A DNA stretch of 64,000 nt from Lysobacterales bacterium (GTDB taxonomy: Bacteria; Pseudomonadota; Gammaproteobacteria; Xanthomonadales; SZUA-38): the NCBI GenBank assembly GCA_030065125.1, contig JASJDM010000005.1:46807-110806 (forward strand), written 5' to 3'. This document shows positions 61,838-64,000 of this stretch, one piece after another; the first letter of the stretch is position 1; the number at the start of each line of letters is the position of its first letter. The notes under the pieces are model-generated. The model was not told where the DNA came from and did not search any database. It saw nothing but the letters and a program-made list of their open reading frames with translations. The position numbers and the translations under genes were made by a program.

Positions 61838-62446
61838 TCAGGCCTCGATCAGCTGGTCCAGGTCCGGCGCGGTAACCACATCCAGTTCTTTTGCCGCGGC
61901 AAAGTCGTAGCGACCGTCACGCAGAGCCTGCAGCAGCCGGGCATAGCCCGCGGCGTGGGGCTCCACCTGGTCGTTGGCCTGGGCGCGCAGCGCACCATAC
62001 AGCACGTAGGGTGTCGCGAAGGTCATGTGACACAGCACCGCGGTCTGCTCCAGCGGAGTCAGAAACGTACGCATTGGGTAACGCTGGTAGCCGCTGGCGG
62101 AGTATGCCTCGTCGGCGCCGCCGGCGGTGATGGCCAGCATCATGGTCTTCCCGCTCAGCCTGTCCCCGTCGTGGCCGTATGCAAAACCGTGTTCCAGCAC
62201 CAGGTCTTCCCACTCCTTGACCAGCGCCGGTGTGGAGTACCAGAACATGGGGAATTGAAACAGGATGACTTCGTGTTCCAGCAGCCGGGATTGTTCCCGG
62301 TCGATATTGATCTGGAATCTCGGGTACTCGGCATAAAGGTCCACGAGGGTTATGCCGGATACCTCCCTCGCCTTGTCCAGCATAGCCCGGTTGGCTTCGG
62401 AATGCCGGTGGCCGGGATGCGCGTAGTAAACCAGTAATTGGGCCAT
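61838..62446 (-). CDS. KefF/KefG-like NAD(P)H oxidoreductase ancillary protein
   Basis: A 202-residue flavodoxin-like quinone-reductase-family protein (VYYAHPGHRHSEANRAML, FQFPMFWYSTPALVKEW). Its stop is one base from the kefB-type start. In enteric bacteria KefF and KefG are required for full activity of KefC and KefB. The genetic arrangement supports an antiporter-ancillary operon used against electrophile stress. Confidence 0.88.
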   Translation of the reverse strand: MAQLLVYYAHPGHRHSEANRAMLDKAREVSGITLVDLYAEYPRFQINIDREQSRLLEHEVILFQFPMFWYSTPALVKEWEDLVLEHGFAYGHDGDRLSGKTMMLAITAGGADEAYSASGYQRYPMRTFLTPLEQTAVLCHMTFATPYVLYGALRAQANDQVEPHAAGYARLLQALRDGRYDFAAAKELDVVTAPDLDQLIEA

Positions 62447-62520
62447 GTCCTAACTTACTCGGTACAATCTGGCGCCGAGTCTATACCACGGGCGTGGTTA
62501 TTTCGTGCAGCCATGCACCG

Positions 62521-63786
62521 TCAATCCTGCCGCCGCTCCAGGCGATAGAAATCCCCGGGCTCGGTGCCGAACAGCTGTTGACCCTGGGGGTCGAATCCCC
62601 GCTCAGCCAGCCAAAGCGCATCCCGCATCAGCCGATTCTCTGACTCAATGCGCCGAGGCTTGCCGGTGCGGCTGGATATGATCCTGCACTGCTCCGGATC
62701 GGTATAGCCCTGAAACCCCGTTGGCACTCGGCGCCAGGTCATTTCGCAGCCCGGCTCCATGGCGTGGTGAACCTGGTCGGGCGCCAGGTCCGTGAACTGT
62801 CCAGGCCCCGCGTCCACCCACAGCTCGGGCTCAATCAAACGGTAGGCGCGCTGCACCACGGCGTCACCCTCCGGGGTCGGTGTGAGCACCAGGACCCGTT
62901 GCCGGTAAAGGTCCAATTCAGCCCCCTGGTTCAGCTGCAGGTAAAACACCGCCTGGCCAAGGCGTGGCGCCTCAATCCGCTGACGCCGGTCGCGAAACGG
63001 TTCCGGCAGGCTGGTTTCAAATGTGCCGTCCATCATTTCAGCCAGCGCCTCCAGCAGCGAGGCCGGATCCGGCACTTCCTGGCCATCCTGCCGGATCTCC
63101 ACGTAGCCCCGGCTCAGGCCACTGGCCGGGTCGGTGGTGTTCATGGCCTGGAACAACTGGGGCAGCGGGGCCCAGGTGGGCGGATACTTGTGGGCGGCCG
63201 TATCCATGATCAATACGGAATCGGACACCGGGTCATAGGCGGCCACCGGCGAAATATGGCCGACCCGGTCCTGACCCAGGGCCTCACGCTGGTAATTCAC
63301 CACCAGGTAATCATTCGGAGCCGAGAGGTTGCGGCGCACTGCAGCGCGAAACGACTCCACGCTGGCCTCGCTGGCATGAATCATGACCGCACTGGGTCCG
63401 TGGCTTCGCAGCAGGCCGCTGAATTCCGGCAGAGACATGCCGCCAAAAGTGACCTGCATGCGACTGCGAACCCGGCTGGCCTCGATGGAAAAAAAACTCC
63501 ACTGGCTGGTGTCCGTTCCCAGGGCGTCCAGCACGGTAACGCTCGTGGCGACGCCGCAGTAGCTGACCAGGGCCTGGGGCTGGAATGCCGCAGCCAGCGC
63601 CGGGTAGTCTGCAGCTGCCGTGGCCCGGTCCAGACGTAAGCGGCCCTCCTCGCTGTCCAGCGCCACCAGCTGCTGCGGCAGCGGCCTGGGATCCTGCTGG
63701 GGATAAAGCAACCAACCCACGTAAGTTACCATGCCCAGTGCTGCTGCCAGCACCAGCGCCAGCAACGCCAAAACCAGTTTCTTCAC
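62521..63786 (-). CDS. Secreted phytochelatin-synthase-like protease domain fused to a CpcT/CpeT-like domain
   Basis: A 421-residue protein with an N-terminal signal anchor (about 4-28). Residues about 60-235 resemble phytochelatin synthase: Cys77 in SYCGVATSVTVLDALG, His177 in GHISPVAAYDP, and Asp195 in VLIMDTAAHKYPPTW, matching the papain-like C-H-D triad with the His-Asp spacing of 18 known in that family. From about 242 to 418 a second domain reads like CpcT/CpeT lyase/chromophore-linked families (MMDGTFET, YRQRVLVL, CEMTWRRVPTGFQGYTDPEQC, GFDPQGQQLFGTEPGDF). The arrangement is unusual. A plausible job is periplasmic cleavage or transpeptidation of gamma-glutamyl peptides, but no activity is shown. 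Confidence 0.8.
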   Translation of the reverse strand: MKKLVLALLALVLAAALGMVTYVGWLLYPQQDPRPLPQQLVALDSEEGRLRLDRATAAADYPALAAAFQPQALVSYCGVATSVTVLDALGTDTSQWSFFSIEASRVRSRMQVTFGGMSLPEFSGLLRSHGPSAVMIHASEASVESFRAAVRRNLSAPNDYLVVNYQREALGQDRVGHISPVAAYDPVSDSVLIMDTAAHKYPPTWAPLPQLFQAMNTTDPASGLSRGYVEIRQDGQEVPDPASLLEALAEMMDGTFETSLPEPFRDRRQRIEAPRLGQAVFYLQLNQGAELDLYRQRVLVLTPTPEGDAVVQRAYRLIEPELWVDAGPGQFTDLAPDQVHHAMEPGCEMTWRRVPTGFQGYTDPEQCRIISSRTGKPRRIESENRLMRDALWLAERGFDPQGQQLFGTEPGDFYRLERRQD

Positions 63787-64000
63787 CGCTTTGCCCCCGA
63801 ATTCTGACTGTCCCTGCCAATCACATCACAGTTTTAGCGCGCATTCCGCCCCTGTGTCATCTGTCTGACAGCGCCAGGCGCGTAGGATTGGGGTCACCCA
63901 TTAGCCAGCCGTAGTCAATGGCACGAGTTCGCCCCTCCGATATCTCGGTCAGTTGAGTTTAATGCCAACCGAACCTTGGTGTCGCACCCTCGTCTTTCTG
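63787..64000. other. Right-edge intergenic region
   Basis: 214 bases upstream of the fusion gene, with no further gene start recognised before the window ends. The minus-strand promoter of the fusion gene should lie here, but no convincing -35/-10 pair was identified. Confidence 0.4.

Noticed and set aside
60025..61875. 616-codon open frame on the plus strand
   Set aside because: It is antisense to the KefB-type gene, is very rich in Gln and His, and shows no recognisable domain.
1..64000. CRISPR arrays, tRNA or rRNA genes, phage or transposase genes
   Set aside because: No regularly spaced repeats, cloverleaf-type stretches, rRNA-like sequence or transposase/integrase motifs were seen in any frame.

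Overview
The window is GC-rich, densely coded chromosomal DNA that looks like a gammaproteobacterium of the Xanthomonadales/Chromatiales type. The evidence is the order pilS-pilR-pilA-pilA2-pilB-pilC-pilD-coaE-tfpX, a TonB receptor next to a TPR sulfotransferase, succinyl-CoA synthetase beside a fused glutamine-dependent NAD synthetase, and a CPA2/KefB-KefG pair. The taxonomy is inferred from gene content only. No rRNA, tRNA, CRISPR array, phage gene or intact insertion sequence was seen.

Layout. 1-831: end of a MeaB-like GTPase gene and methylmalonyl-CoA epimerase. 877-1112 and 9726-10178: two intergenic islands built from one short palindromic repeat. 1290-6421: a GntR/FadR-type regulator with two operator palindromes, leading an operon for an RND efflux adaptor and pump. 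6459-9722: an amidohydrolase, an ornithine-cyclodeaminase-like dehydrogenase and a GFA-family protein. 10205-13874: nadE, sucD and sucC. 14135-23897: type IV pilus locus with the PilS/PilR pair, two tandem pilin genes behind a sigma-54 promoter, the PilB/PilC/PilD machinery, coaE and a pilin accessory protein.

23963-31103 holds a DNRLRE protein, a small lipoprotein, a coiled-coil/HhH protein, a fatty-acid-hydroxylase-type protein, a CBS protein, a strictosidine-synthase-like protein, a di-haem peroxidase and a small secreted protein. 31179-35356 is a TonB receptor plus TPR sulfotransferase. 35499-46034 is mixed accessory DNA: a DksA-like zinc finger, a molybdopterin enzyme, a class II amidotransferase, a YtrA-type GntR repressor with a perfect operator and a membrane protein, a transporter-fragment/zinc-finger fusion, a thioredoxin-like plus CBM20-like pair, and a truncated hydrolase next to a gene of lower GC. 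46110-54705 is a NupC transporter, a second sensor kinase/NtrC-type regulator pair, and a divergent MacAB-like efflux operon with a consensus sigma-54 promoter. 54757-64000 contains an NTF2-like protein, a three-gene envelope operon (DUF3179 protein, CxC-bearing barrel, TlpA thioredoxin), a Tat-exported epimerase, a VOC protein, KefB/KefG, and a secreted protein that appears to fuse a phytochelatin-synthase-like protease domain to a CpcT/CpeT-like domain.

The most unusual items are the phytochelatin-synthase/CpeT-like fusion, the DUF3179-barrel-TlpA operon, the GAFTDA variant regulator facing a sigma-54 promoter whose transcript would be nearly leaderless, a C-terminal domain shared by two otherwise unrelated exported proteins, and an amidohydrolase lacking the usual metal-binding HxH/HxD motif.
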